Assembly (NCBI GenBank): GCA_030549775.1
Contig: CM060177.1
Coordinates: forward strand, 30,532,014 to 30,596,013
Source of the DNA: Tamarix chinensis
Lineage: Eukaryota > Streptophyta > Magnoliopsida > Caryophyllales > Tamaricaceae
Direction: 5' to 3'
DNA: 64,000 bases
Below are positions 11,106 to 22,134 of the stretch, one piece after another. The notes under the pieces are model-generated. The model had not been told where the DNA came from and searched no databases. It saw only the letters and a program-made list of their open reading frames with translations. How positions within the stretch are numbered: position 1 is the first letter of the stretch; each line of letters starts with the position of its first letter. The position numbers were made by a program, and so were the translations under genes.

Positions 11106-12930
11106 GATCACCTTGGCCCTACTTACGTGCTCTTTCATTTTAAGTGATTAGTATCTTATTCAAGATTAATTTTCAGGCATAGAACATATTAAAATGGATA
11201 TACATATAGCATAGGTCCAAGTCCTTAAGTCCTTTAAAACCCTAATTACACTCCCTTTAGCAATTAATCTCCCATATTTATTATTCATCCATCTTACAAT
11301 GAGTCACTCTCGAATATCATCATCATTATCATGCCCATAATGCACGGTCTAGTTCTTAAACACATAAATTAATAAACCTATCCCAGTGTATTATTCACAG
11401 AAATCCCCAAAACTCTAAATTCTATAGTTTATCCATAATACCTCCCATGAAATTTGCCTAATTATCAATTCTAATAGATAACCCTGTTAAGGTCAATCAT
11501 TAACAATGTATTCAGAATCCGAATAACCTCTAAAATTTACACATGGAATAATAATACTATCATTATAAAATATTTTGCCCCAAATTATCGATTAAATCAT
11601 TTAAGGACCCTAAACAACGATAATACTTATAAGAAATTCTCATACTATTATTATCATATTTTAATTCACCTAACACATAAAATTAAAAACAAATTCTCAT
11701 TACCCCATAATGACCAAATTACCCTTAAACACAAATAATAATCTTTATTTTATAAAATCTTATACCTTTCACACATATTATTTTCCAAGTCCCCAAATTA
11801 TCATTGTACCTCATGAGAATTTTTATGGCCATTTATCAAAGCTCATTTAACCCATATTTTATATCATAAGATACATTTTCACAAATACAATATTATCACA
11901 ATAAAATAATAATGGTACCTCTTACCTATTTTTACTTTCTTTTAATAACATAATATCCTTAAGCCCGTATTTTATACCATAAGATATATTTCCATAAATA
12001 TGACATTATCACAACAAAATCATAATATAATGGTAAATCTCACCCATTCTTAGTTCCTTTCAATTTAATATTCATATCATCACAAAATACATGATCAATA
12101 GATATTACATTATATATCAACAATATCATGAAAAACACATATAAACATATAAGAAAAATAACACCAAAAACTCTAAACATTAAATAGTATCCTTACCAAC
12201 TAGGACATGGGGCTCTAAGCATGAAAATCCTAGACTTCCTTCTCCGAAGCTACTGGAATACCACCTACGAAACATAACAAAATTCATGGTTATGCTCGAA
12301 GAGTTAAATTGAAGGAGAAATCAAGGTAAAGAGGGTAAAAATAGAAATAACCACTGTTAAATAGGAGCTTGAGATGTGTGGATGTATAGAGGAATATGTG
12401 GTGATGCTATGGTAAAATTTTGGTGGTGTTTGGACAAGGTATGGTGGCAAAAAATAGGGGTGCATGCCCGAAAATAGGAAGTTGCATGGCTCTGCTGCAT
12501 GCGGTGCAACCTTGGTTAAGAGAAAAGTTCACACTTGGCCAGGTAGTGCTGAGTTGTACGACTATGTGATAGGAAATTTTTAGTGTTTCACACCATGCTT
12601 GAGGCCATGCATAGGTCATGTGTTTTGTAAAAATGCGACAAATGAGAGAAAGAGGAAGGAAAAGGAGATAGTGGTCAGCAGCGATGGTTAGCGATGGTGT
12701 TGGGGAAGGTTGGGGTGACCTTGGTGGTTAGTTCATAAGCTAATGGGTGGCGAGTGGTGGCTAAGGTGGTGTGTGGTGGTGGAATGGGTAGTGCGCATGC
12801 CAAAAATAGGGGAAAGGAGGAGGAAGAAAAAGAAGAAAAGAGAAGGAAGAGGGAGCTTGGGTGGTGGCTTTTTGACATTGAATTGATAGAGTGGAGGCCC
12901 AAACAAAGAGGGAGAAGTATGTAGTGTGTG

Positions 12931-12968
12931 TATATATGTATGTATGTATGTATGTATATGTATATATG
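12931..12968. repeat. (TATG)n / (TA)n microsatellite in G
   Basis: Tetranucleotide run. On the minus strand it lies where the other copies carry a TATA-like box followed by pyrimidine-rich sequence. Confidence 0.85.
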
Positions 12969-13599
12969 TCATCTATGTGTGTGGGGTGAATCAGGGAAAA
13001 ACAAGTGAGAGAAGAGGGGGGTGTGCGATCAATGGTACAAGGTGGTGTAGAAGAAAAGATGGTTGTGTGTTGGGAACAATGGCAAGTGATGGGGATGTTT
13101 GTGTGTGTGAGTATTGTGTAAGGATAAGAGAAATAAGAAGAAGAAGAGTGGTAGGGGAGGTGATGGTGGTGTGCAGATTGGGCAGAGATGGGAAAAAAAG
13201 AAAGGTGACGGATGATAGGTGTTTGCAGAGGAGATGATGGGAGATGGTGCAAATGGGGAGGGATACAAGTTGTTGGTGCAAGTTGCAAGGAATTCAAACT
13301 TTTCTGCTCAAGGTTAACAAAAGGATGAGAAGAAAGAAAGAAAAGAAAAGGAAAATATAATTGTTTTTTGAAGCCTTTTTGCAACTTATGATCTTTAAAT
13401 AAAGGTCATGCATTATAGAATATTATTTATTTATAACCTTCTATATCACTCTTGCTCCACTTTCTGCCCAAATTTCTCCTCATAAAGAGAATCTATACCA
13501 TCAAGATTAAAAATAACCTCCACCTCATTTGAATCACCCAGTAGACACTACTACTCCACCTTCTTGTCAATCATGAACTTATACTTATAAGTTAATAAA

Positions 13600-14140
13600 T
13601 CTAGATGTAAACGAGTTGCAAGACAAGGGACCCTTAGTCATGCCAATGACACTCCTATGTTCTAATTGCATCAACCCAAGACTAACAATATCTAAGTCAC
13701 ATAATCTTAATATCGCCCCGACTGTAACCTTGATAGTTATGCCAACAAGCTCAGATAATGTCCCAACCTACTTACCAACAATCGCCACCACAAGTCCTTT
13801 AACAACCTTCTATGTGTCATTCTCAATGACACACCTATTACCTTTTCTATCTAAGGAACACATCAAAATCAAGCGCTTGCTCATGTCAGGAACATGATGA
13901 ATACTAAAAAATTTCCTGACCACACCATCATGCATTCTCACCCTCATAATCCTAATCCTAGTAACTTTGCTTTAAGCACCATTTTCCAAGACAATAACTC
14001 TACCTCAAACATTGTCGTACATCTATAAACAACTTCTATCAAGACAAACATGGAAGGAATACCCAGAATCCAGAATCGACATATCACCTAATATGGTATG
14101 TCCATTTATGGTAGTTAGTACATCATCATCATTATCGCCA
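13600..14140 (-). pseudogene. Copia protease-end and GAG-pre-integrase region
   Basis: Read on the minus strand the degraded translation contains ILDSGYSFHVC (the protease-domain CxxH-type LDSG.S.H segment of copia), then MHDGVVRKFFSIHHVPDMSK with RLI and CSLDRKGNRC, which matches the conserved H-V-P-x-L-x-K-N-L-I-S pattern before the pre-integrase domain. A degraded pre-integrase stretch (QLEHRS, GMTKGPLSC) follows. Stops and frame changes occur throughout. The frame at 13616-13897 on the plus strand is a shadow of this region. Confidence 0.65.
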
Positions 14141-14375
14141 TTCGATATGGCAGAATCACCTTCAATAGATACACCATCAGTAGTTATGTAGGTTTCCTAT
14201 TAGGGAAGTATTTTCTAATATGGGCTTTCATGTGTCAACCATGGTAGACCATAGCCTTGAACTTCTCCTTCCTCGATTTGCACTTCTCTTTATCACTAAA
14301 TCCCCTTTCTACAAGTCCTTCACCACATGAATCACTTGTACATCCTCCAATCAATTGATTCTCAATCAATTCATA

Positions 14376-14935
14376 CTATAGCAAGGCATTCTTAACATCT
14401 GGATGAACCAATTCATCTTTCCCAACAAATATAGTATCAAAAAAATTCTTATAAGCAACAAGCGAAGAACATAACAACATAATAACTAACTCCTCATCAT
14501 TTAATTTAAAACATATATTATGCAAATACATAACTATAGAGTCAAATTCATCAAGATAAGATTTCAAATAATGGCCTCGCCTTATTTCAAATCATGAAGC
14601 CAGATCTTCAACAATAGATGATTCACCACTGTTCTCATAATATACAAGGATTTCAGCTTCAACCATAAGGCTAAAATAGGTGTCTCTTTATCCACCTTGC
14701 AAAACCTTATTTGACAAACACAATTATATGGTGGATATGGCCTTTAAATCAATATCCTTAAACTCCTCATCATATATCATTTTTGTCTTTTTTACTTTCC
14801 TAGATAATGCCTTTTCTAACTCATTCTAAAAATTATTACCTTCATATTTAATTTCCACAACCTAGAATTGATAAAAAGATCAAATCTCTCAATTTCAAAA
14901 ATTGTATATGCCATCCTGATATAAATCAATCACAC
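14376..14935 (-). pseudogene. Copia gag (UBN2-type)
   Basis: The clearest segment (14376-14567) reads SYLDEFDSIVMYLHNICFKL, then NDEELVIMLLCSSLVAYKNF, then a VGKDELVHPDVKNALL end. This is the copia gag pattern in which L-x-E-F plus LLCSLP and Y-G-K-x-x-L-x-x-V-x-x-A-L are conserved. Further right on the same strand EEFKDIDLKAISTIQLCLSN and FEIRRGHYLKS give the N-terminal half. At least one stop and one frame change break it. It lies directly after the primer-binding site, as gag should. Confidence 0.8.
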
Positions 14936-14941
14936 ACTTAA

Positions 14942-14954
14942 GCTTTGATATCAA
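14942..14954 (-). other. Primer-binding site of copia-1
   Basis: The minus strand reads TTGATATCAAAGC, close to TGGTATCAGAGC, the usual site complementary to the 3' end of initiator-methionine tRNA. It abuts the LTR edge TGTGGG (14956 on the plus strand). Confidence 0.65.
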
Positions 14955-14955
14955 C

Positions 14956-15400
14956 TGTGGGAAAAAAATTCACCAAATGTGAATGCCCAGAACATGATCT
15001 GATAATCAATCAATAAATTCCAAGATCTAATTGATATAACAATCAAAATACAATAACAATGGTAAAAAATGATGATCATTATTGCATACAACACTAGTGA
15101 TTACAATGAGAATCAAATAACCCTTACAATATCACTCAGTACACAATTCTCTCAACAAACATAAGACAATACAAGAGGAAAGGGTTTAGATAGGGTTCGA
15201 TGGTATATTGTTCATCACTAAGGTTTCATAGACATTTATTTATAGAAGTATGTAACTAACACAAGCACACAACAAAAAACAGGAAAAACACGGTTCATAC
15301 TCATAAACACAAGAGCCCCATATTTTTTCCAGAAATATTGATTTTTACCAAAATATTGTAGGAAAAAGTATACTAAGACAACACGGGGGCCCAAATTTTC
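14956..15400 (-). repeat. LTR of copia-1 (outer edge approximate)
   Basis: The inner edge is set by the adjacent primer-binding site. On the minus strand there is a TATA-like CTTCTATAAATAAATG (around 15236-15250) followed by GAAACC and a CTAAACCC block, the same arrangement as in the copia-2 LTRs. A GGGGGCCC-containing patch near 15386 corresponds to the inverted GGG..CCC patch of copia-2. Confidence 0.5.
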
Positions 15401-16156
15401 TCCATTGATCTCTTTTTGGATCTATACTTCTCCGAACACATGTATACAATAATCCATACAAAACTACACACACAAATAAGAGTCACAATCTCACACATCA
15501 TTTTGGCTTCCTTATATTGATAATAAATAGGAAAGGTGAATATATAAACATAATATAATTCATGTGCATTAATTACATCGAGGCTAGGTAACAATTCAAC
15601 TAATAATTTTGTGATTCTAACTAGAGTAGTGAAACAATTAGACATTTTAATAGTACCAGATTGGATATTTTGATATAGAAGCCTTTGGTGAAACTATAAT
15701 ACTAGAATCAAATAGGATTTAATATTAGTTTTGGATCATATTAATCACTTAAGAAAAGTAATATAAGGTGTATAGACATGTTGGTGGCTTAAAACTTGGT
15801 CAATCTCTTTCCATAACTAATAGATGGCACATGAATTATGTTTTTATTTCTTGATCTAATATAGTGGTGGATATCAACTCTCCTAACATTTTCATCATTA
15901 TTTCCTTCACTTATATTTTTTATTTGATTTTATTTACTTTTACTATTTTATATTTTAAACCTCCCGTAATAATATTTTTCTTATTAGTTTTTTTATGGTT
16001 TAGATTATTTTATTTTATTTTATTAATAGTGTGCTATCTACAGATTAGGTGAGTTATTTTAATCCATGACTTAGAACAATATCCTTCTCACAATTATTAT
16101 AATAAGGTAATAAGAGGATTTAAAATGTGTATTTATTATGACTACACCATGCTTGC

Positions 16157-16287
16157 CTACCAAATAAGGATCAAACCTCCTTTAGAATTCACATTTTCCA
16201 CATCACAATAATCAAAATCATACGAACCCCCTAACACCCCTCTTACACTAATTTCCCTCATATTCCACCACAAAAAATTCATCATTG

Positions 16288-16290
<3 letters not shown>
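16157..16290 (-). pseudogene. LINE ORF2 endonuclease start, internally deleted
   Basis: The minus-strand frame contains MNFLWWNMREI, which fits the start of plant L1 ORF2 endonuclease (M-x-x-L-x-W-N-x-R-G), and then, after an apparent deletion, YDFDYCDVENVNSKGGLILIW, which fits the F-x-x-V-D-x-x-G-R-S-G-G-L-x-L-L-W block about 90 residues further on in intact proteins. The asparagine of WN is kept; the catalytic Glu of the ETK motif is in the deleted part. RT is not found downstream. A (GA)n run lies just upstream. Confidence 0.5.

Positions 16291-16319
<29 letters not shown>
16290..16319. repeat. (GA)n microsatellite
   Basis: An uninterrupted run of about 14 GA units; it generates a leucine-serine repeat frame on the minus strand that is not a protein. 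Confidence 0.95.
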
Positions 16320-16321
<2 letters not shown>

Positions 16322-16399
16322 AGAAGACTGAATTAGTCGTAGGGTCGTCACCCCTACTTTTCTTTATCCTAGTACTTCTTCTTAGTTTGTAGAAATGCT

Positions 16400-17650
16400 T
16401 CTTGCTTCCTCTTGACTGTATACTATAAATACAAGGCTCTCACCCATCTCCACATTCATTCTAAAATTTTGAAATTTAATGATATTTGTTTGACCGAATC
16501 AAATATGTTGGATGTCTTCAAAAAAACTAGTGGATAAGCCCTAGCGATTGACTTCCTCCTTTTGCATCCTCTACAAACACTCTTCTTTCTACTTTTCTTG
16601 GGTTTATTTCATGGAACTACCAAATTATACTTCACTACTCCAAACCCCAGTGTTACTAATGGCCCATTATAAATTCTTTTGTCCATGTGGCCCACTCATT
16701 TTTCAAAATTAGGTCGGAGTTCTTTACTAATCTGTGAGAAAAAAGGCGCTCCAATTACCCATCAATTTTTTTTATCTCGATCGAATTTGTTATAATAGGA
16801 GAATAAAAGTGTATTTCATCCCAAAAGATAGTTATTCTCCAAAATTAGGCCATAATTAGCATTGTCATCAAGAAAAGTGGCTAAGATTAGGAAAAGATCC
16901 AAATCTCTATTGTAATATTCCTCTACCTCATGTCTTTGAAATCTATAACAATTTAACTCCACACCAACTATGGATAGTTACCTAAAGCATTTTTTATATT
17001 GGTGGCTAACCCTATAGATGACATAAGTCCTTTTTTAGTGTGTTTTGTCTTCACTTACAAACTCTTGGAAAAAATTTCCAACACGTCAACAATTCTTAAA
17101 CTACTCCAAGCCAAAAATGTTTAATTGTGGAGTTCTCCAATGATAGACTTCCCAAAAATAAGGTATACATTATTGATATGGGAAGTCATAAAAATCCTTT
17201 ATAAGTTTCCACTATCTACCATATAGCTTGGAGTATTACAAAATTCTTCCTTGAACTTCTCAAAAATCATAACTAGGTATTTGATTGTTTTATAGGCTAT
17301 TACACATTAGTATTGCCACACCATCCTCTTCCTACTATCCCCAAACCACTACTTAAGACATAAAAGTCTTCCTCCATCCATGTTTGTCATATAAGTCGTA
17401 TTAACTTGATATATAAAGCCCATGTCCATCTCCATCATAAGCATGTAAAAGAATTCTTCATCTTTTGAGATGTTAAAAGACTCTTCCATATTATGCCTTG
17501 AGTTTTATCAACTAGGATTTTTGCTAGCCCTATGGATATCCCTTATTTTTTTTATCCATATTACATATCCATGAGCTCCATTTATCCACTATATTTTTAA
17601 AATTCTCCATGGTCCATAAAAATTAATGAACCTTGTAAATACAAATCCAT
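16400..17650 (-). other. Degraded interior of a probable LINE
   Basis: This stretch lies between the DUF4283-like segment and the endonuclease start on the same strand. It is less AT-rich than the flanks and has longish stop-interrupted frames, but I could not match individual blocks to a LINE domain with confidence. Confidence 0.3.
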
Positions 17651-17689
17651 AACCTCCTAGTCATGCACCTAGTAAACTTACTCCATTTC

Positions 17690-17885
17690 CCCACTCTACT
17701 AAAGTAGTTCAATAGCACATCAAGGCTATTATTAATGGTTGCATTATGATAATCCACTTTATTGAAGGTAACGAAGAAAATATTTTTACCTATATCTCTG
17801 ACTTGGGAGACATTATTCTATTTCTCCTTTAATGTAGTTCTAATAACATTAACTTTCATCACTCTTGATGTAAATCCTAATTTTT
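17690..17885 (-). pseudogene. DUF4283-like segment of LINE ORF1
   Basis: Minus-strand translation includes VIRTTLKEK, then VRDIGKNIFFVTFNKVDYHN, then a DVLLNYFSRVGKW region. Spacing of the aromatic/hydrophobic residues fits the DUF4283 core found in plant LINE ORF1 proteins (x-R-E-L-G-x-N-x-F-x-F-x-F-x-x-x-x-D). The position, upstream of the endonuclease start on the same strand, supports ORF1-then-ORF2 order. Stops interrupt it. The match is by eye only. Confidence 0.35.
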
Positions 17886-17899
17886 ATCCACTCTAAGTT

Positions 17900-19080
17900 A
17901 TTGTATCATCTTGTAACATGAGGAATTGCCCATCTTACCCCTACATCCAAGGGTCAATACTATGTATAAGGAATTTAGTAATAATACTTAGACAATAGTT
18001 TAATTTAAAATGTTACTAAAAGTTAAAAACTATAGCATATATATGATACGCTAGTATTATAATAGTTTTAAAAAAATAATTATCAAAACTCAAATTTAAC
18101 TAGATTTAATACATATTTACATAAAATCATTGTTAAAACTCAAATAAAAATTTTCCCACATCATTCAAAGGCCTTGGTTCTTTACCTCAACCCTCACTAC
18201 TATCATTCCATTCTCTCTAAATTGAATAAGGCATGTGATTCCTCTTCGTGATGCTCTCCATATTCTATTAAAGTATTAAGGGCCTTTCATCCTTGTCTCC
18301 TAATTGCTGATGCTTCACTTATTTAGTTTGTCCTCCTAACCTCCATTACTACATTATCCCTGACTTTTCTATCATATTTCTTTCCATCTTCCTTTAATCT
18401 TAGCTCTTAAACTTTAAGGTTTATTAAGTAATTGAGTATTCCCTCCATTTAAATTGTCTATATGGTGACACACTCTTTATTCAACTTGTTGTCATACATC
18501 ATAATGGCCAGAAAAGATCTCAATAATTATCTACTTTGCTTGTCAAGTTCCCTATTAAGATTGCTCTTCAAGTTTGATTTTGTTGTTATTCAAAGGATAA
18601 AGCTTTGATTTACTTGTTTTCATGGTGCTTGTATGTCAATTCATTCTGCTTCACTCAATGTCTATTAGATTTTTGTTCCTTTCCCAAAAATTTCATGAAT
18701 TGGTTAATTTCTCATACATATTCATTTTTTCTTATAAATGTTCAATTTTAGTTTGATTTGCTCAATTTTTTTTGTTATTTGTTGATGGGACTAGATCAAT
18801 GGTTTATTCTCGTCAATCCCTCAAGTTAGGATTTGTCAATTTCAATTTCAATTATGGTATATGTTTCTAAAAATTCAATTAATTTTAGCATCCCAATTCC
18901 TATTTCTACCATGGAGATTTTAGTATATAGTTTAATCCATAATTATGTGTGTTCACCTCTCCCACACTTATTATTATTATTGTGTTGACTTCTATATAAA
19001 ATTTTAAATTTCTTAGATTTTAACTTTTAATACAAAAAATTACATAAAATTGTTATTTAAAGTCCATAATTTGGCATACT
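17900..19080. other. AT-rich stretch without a recognised gene
   Basis: T-rich on the plus strand, with scattered stops in all frames. Nothing recognised. Confidence 0.5.
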
Positions 19081-19089
19081 TTTTAGGGT

Positions 19090-19600
19090 TTTTGATGACT
19101 AGAGATGGCAACCAAGTCGATCGGGTTTGGTTTGGGGAAGGTTGTAGTGAGTTAAGTCATCTGTAGATCATTTTTTGTGGTTCATTTCATTTTCGGAGTT
19201 AGTAGTTGGTTTGCAAATTGCATTGTGTTGGGTAATTTCATGTCATTTTATTAGTAAGGTCTAGTCAGTTTTGAGCTCGTTTCATTAAAGATCCTAGCTA
19301 TATTAAGTTAATTTGTCGAGTCAGGTTAATTATGGGTTGGGTTAGTTCAAGATTAAGTCATTAACTAATTTTATGTTAGTTTGATGGGTCGGGATAAGTA
19401 TGGGATGAGCTAGCTTATGTTTGGGTGATTTCAAGTTTAGATTAATTTGACAGGTGGGTTTGGATAATTTTGGGTTAACTTCATGAATTGGGTCATTTTA
19501 AATTTTGATTAGGCATTTTTGAGTCTAGCTAACTTCGAATCAAATCATTTAAGGTTTAGGTTAAATAAGACATTGACCACCAAAATTACTCCAACTCATT
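19090..19600. repeat. GGGTYRGGTT-type degenerate repeat island 1
   Basis: Words such as GGTTTGGTTTGGGG, GGGTTGGGTTAGTTCAAG, GGGTCGGGATAAG and GGGTTTGGATAA recur at irregular 10-40 bp spacing, with TTAGGTT and TCATTT words between. It begins with GAGATGGCAACCAAGTCG, the kind of start often seen in such plant islands. Non-coding. Confidence 0.6.
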
Positions 19601-19679
19601 AACCTCATAAGTAAGCATTAAGTTTAACTTCAACCCTTTTATAATCAATTATAATATTGGTGAGAATGGTATTATTCTA

Positions 19680-20289
19680 GGCCAAGGTTCGAGATGACAC
19701 ATTTAAATCTATCAAGCATGAAAATAAGAAAAATAAAAGACTCTAAATCACACAAAAATAATGCGAGTTTTGACTGAGTATTAGAACACAATATAACATT
19801 GTTTTGGTTCATTTAGGTGTTGAAGAAGTTTAGTGTAGTATGGAGGTTTGTGTAAGAAACAAGGGAGTCCCATGTTAATAAAAATGGATCATTTTTCTCT
19901 ATGAAATGTTTGATGCATTTTGGGTAAAAGTCAAAAGTGAGGAAAGAAATATGAGGGTCCCGTATTTTTTCCTTATATTCAAAACACGTTGCTTTGCCTT
20001 GTAGGTTTTTTCTTCTATAAAATGAGACATGTTGAAACCCTAGTTATTGAGAGTCATACGTCCTAACTTCTTCTTCTTCTCCATAGAATACTTCATTCAA
20101 AGAGAATTGTAGATTTGAATAATTGATTGATTAATTTGGTTCAATAATCTTGTAATTGCATAAGAGCATGAATAAAGATATCTATTTTTTTTCTCAATTG
20201 TTCTATTTTGTGTTTGAACACTCAATTGTGCATTATCTTATTAATTATAATTTGGTTTATATCTATCTAAATCTATGCTAATTCTACCA
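19680..20289 (+). repeat. 5' LTR of copia-2
   Basis: Aligns along its length with 22135-22708: shared blocks include TATAACATTG, GAAGAAGTTTAGTGTAGTATGG-like, CCCATGTTAATAAA-like, TTCTATAAAATGAGACATG-like (TATA region), AAACCCTAG and the TCTATCTAAATCTATGCTAATT-like end. It ends CTACCA at 20289, just before the primer-binding site. The start is estimated within about 20 bp. Confidence 0.8.
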
Positions 20290-20294
20290 AAATT

Positions 20295-20310
20295 TGGTAT
20301 GAGAGTTGCG
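20295..20310 (+). other. Primer-binding site of copia-2
   Basis: TGGTATGAGAGTTGCG resembles TGGTATCAGAGC, complementary to initiator-methionine tRNA, with two differences in the first 12 bases. It lies 5 bp after the LTR end. Confidence 0.75.
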
Positions 20311-20399
20311 TTGTTGAATAGACTTAGTTATCAGGATAGGTATAAGATTCAATATTGAGAAGTTAAACAATCCATCAATTTTGGATTATGAAAATTGAA

Positions 20400-20845
20400 G
20401 ATGTGGGTAATTCTAATTCATAACAGATTGAAAAAGGCTTGATCCATCCATTAAAAGATGCCATAATCAATGATGAGTTATAGATTCAGAGAATTGGATC
20501 TGAAGGTCCTCTCTACCATACACTTGTATTTGTCAAACAAGGTATTATGGGAAGTTGCAAAACAATCAACAATGGTTGCCTTGTAGTTGAAGCTGGAGTC
20601 ATTTTATATAATATAATCAATAGCAAATCAACTACTATTGAAGAATCAGCTTCATGACCTGAAATTTGATGGGAATCAATCTTTAAAAAGTCATCTAGAT
20701 GAATTTGACTCTAAAGTTATAGATTTATATAATATAGATGTTAAATTAGATGATAAAGGTTTGACTATTATGTTGTTATGTTCTTTGCTCGCAAGTTTAA
20801 TACATTTTCATGATACTATTTTGTATGGGAAGGACGAATTAGGCA
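20400..20845 (+). pseudogene. Copia gag (UBN2-type), truncated by deletion
   Basis: Recognisable pieces in order: LDLKVLSTIHLYLSNKVLWE, then NQLHDLKFDGNQSLKSHLDE with FDSKVIDLYNIDVKLDDKG, then LTIMLLCSLLASLIHFHDT and LYGKDELG. These match copia gag closely, including L-x-E-F, LLCSLP-like and YGKD. At about 20845 the frame passes without a break into RT sequence, marking the internal deletion. The frame at 20638-20979 therefore encodes a gag-RT join. The minus-strand frame at 20808-20999 is a shadow. Confidence 0.85.
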
Positions 20846-21459
20846 TACTTCTATTCATACCATATTTGCACTTATGGTTATCCGTGATTTTGATATGGAG
20901 TAGTTGGATGTTAAGACTACATTTCTGCATAGTGAGCTTGAGGAGGATATTTACATGTGATAGCCTTATGAGTTTGTGATTGAGGAGATGCGTGATCATG
21001 TGTGCCAGGTCACTGTATGGTCTAAAATAATCTCTTAGATAGTGTTGTAAATGATTTGATTAGTTTATACTTGAGCATCGTTTGTCTAAGAGTGAGTATG
21101 ATGGATGTGTGTACTTGAAGGAGTTGGAGGATGGCTATTTTGTGTATCTTTTGATATATTTTGATGATAAGCTTGTGGAAGAAAAAGATATGTATGATCT
21201 TGATAAGGTGAAGGCAATGCTGGAGAGTGAGTTTGAGATGAAAGATCTTGGAACTACAAAGAGGATCTTTGGTATAGAGATCATTAGAAACTGTGAGCAG
21301 AAGCTTTTGTGCTTTTTACAAGATTCTTATATGAATAAGGTGCTAGAGAGACTTCATATGATGGATGCCAAGACTGTGATCACTCTATTGGCTACTCACT
21401 TAATTTTTTTTTTATTTTTTATTATCCCTAATCCAAAGAGGAAAATGAGTTTATGGTAA
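20846..21459 (+). pseudogene. Copia reverse transcriptase (partial)
   Basis: The N-terminal part reads RDFDMEQLDVKTTFLHSELE with EDIYM (the D-V-K-T-A-F-L-x-G-x-L-x-E-x-I-Y-M block that holds the first catalytic Asp). Then from 21082: SEYDGCVYLKELEDGYFVYL, then YFDD in place of YVDD at the active site, then EFEMKDLGTTKRIFGIEI and the QDSYMNKVLERLHMMDAKTV block. Both catalytic aspartates of YxDD are retained; the V-to-F change is unusual. Stops lie between the two parts, and a poly-T run ends the open frame after 21400. Confidence 0.88.
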
Positions 21460-22085
21460 CTATTCCATATTTAAATGTTGTTGGTTGTAGCATATACGCT
21501 ATCATGTGTATCCAGCCTAATATTATTCAATCTGTTAGTGTTTTAAGTTGATATATGGTAAATCTAGGAAAGGATTACTGGCAAGGAGTGGAGTAGATCC
21601 TTAGGTACTTGAAGGAAACGACATCAACTTGTATTGAGTATGGGAGATCAATTGATTTATATTTTGGATTCATCGACTCTGATTGTGGTGGAGACCTTGA
21701 TTAAAGTATATCCACTAGTGGATATGTTTTCCATCTTGGTGGTTCATCTATTAGCTGGAGGTCTCCCTTATAGGATGTTATGGCCTTGTCTACAACTAAG
21801 GGAGAGTATATGGCTATGATAATGGTTTCTTAGGAAGCCTTTTGGCTTGGTGGTTTAGTATGTGAATTGGGATTTGGTCTTGGTGTTATAGTTTTTCGTA
21901 GTGATAGCCAGAGTTCTATTTGTTTAGCAAAGAGTTAGAATTCTTTTTATCTTCTAAGAAAACACATTGACATCATGTATCACTTTATTCAGAGTTCTAT
22001 TGCTGTAAGAAAATATATGTTGGAGAAAGTGGGTACTTTGGATAATCTGGCTAATGTGCTAGCGAAACCACTAACCATAGATAAG
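21460..22085 (+). pseudogene. Copia RNase H (partial)
   Basis: Translating across frame shifts gives a D-S-D-x-GGDLD block, STSGYVFHLGGSSISWRSPL, ALSTTKGEYMAM, EAFWLGGLVCELGF, SDSQSSICLAKS, HIDIMYHF and NLANVLAKPLTIDKF. These are the conserved copia RNase H segments, with the catalytic Asp of DSD, the Glu of GEY and the Asp of SDSQ all visible. It ends near 22085, about 50 bp before the 3' LTR. Confidence 0.85.
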
Positions 22086-22134
22086 TTTAAGTGTTTTTTG
22101 AACTTGATTCGTATTCAAAGTTCATGAGGCCTTT

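Larger units (their letters stand above)
9991..13357 (-). mobile_element. Long TG..CA repeat G (subfamily I), right end missing
   Basis: It opens with TGTAACACCC and matches the reverse complement of the end of element A: the GCGGAAGC-type block, the ATAATTCTAGYTT-TCCAACCATC block, the hairpin-repeat array, the CTTACCAACTAGGA / CTAGACTTCCT block (12190-12250), then the purine-rich half. Similarity runs out in the AGAAAGAAAG region near 13,357, before the expected terminal TTATTACA. It is inserted in gypsy gag, with AGAAC preceding it; the other duplication copy is lost with the end. No coding domain is present, and the frames of 60-207 codons here are low-complexity. Confidence 0.7.
13400..15400 (-). 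mobile_element. Ty1/copia retrotransposon fragment (copia-1)
   Basis: Minus-strand order: LTR (from 14956 rightwards), primer-binding site (14942-14954), gag (14376-14935), then protease-adjacent and pre-integrase sequence (about 13600-14140). Integrase, RT and RNase H are missing; the fragment ends leftwards near repeat G. The LTR resembles that of copia-2 at about 19,680-22,708 in layout, so they are probably relatives of the same lineage. The outer LTR boundary is not resolved. Confidence 0.75.

Noticed and set aside
12675..13384. A 207-codon minus frame and its overlapping neighbours
   Set aside because: Same C/T-rich composition artefact in repeat G; no domain, no conserved start or stop between copies.
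15864..16052. 62-codon hydrophobic frame
   Set aside because: T-rich composition; no family resemblance and no supporting context.
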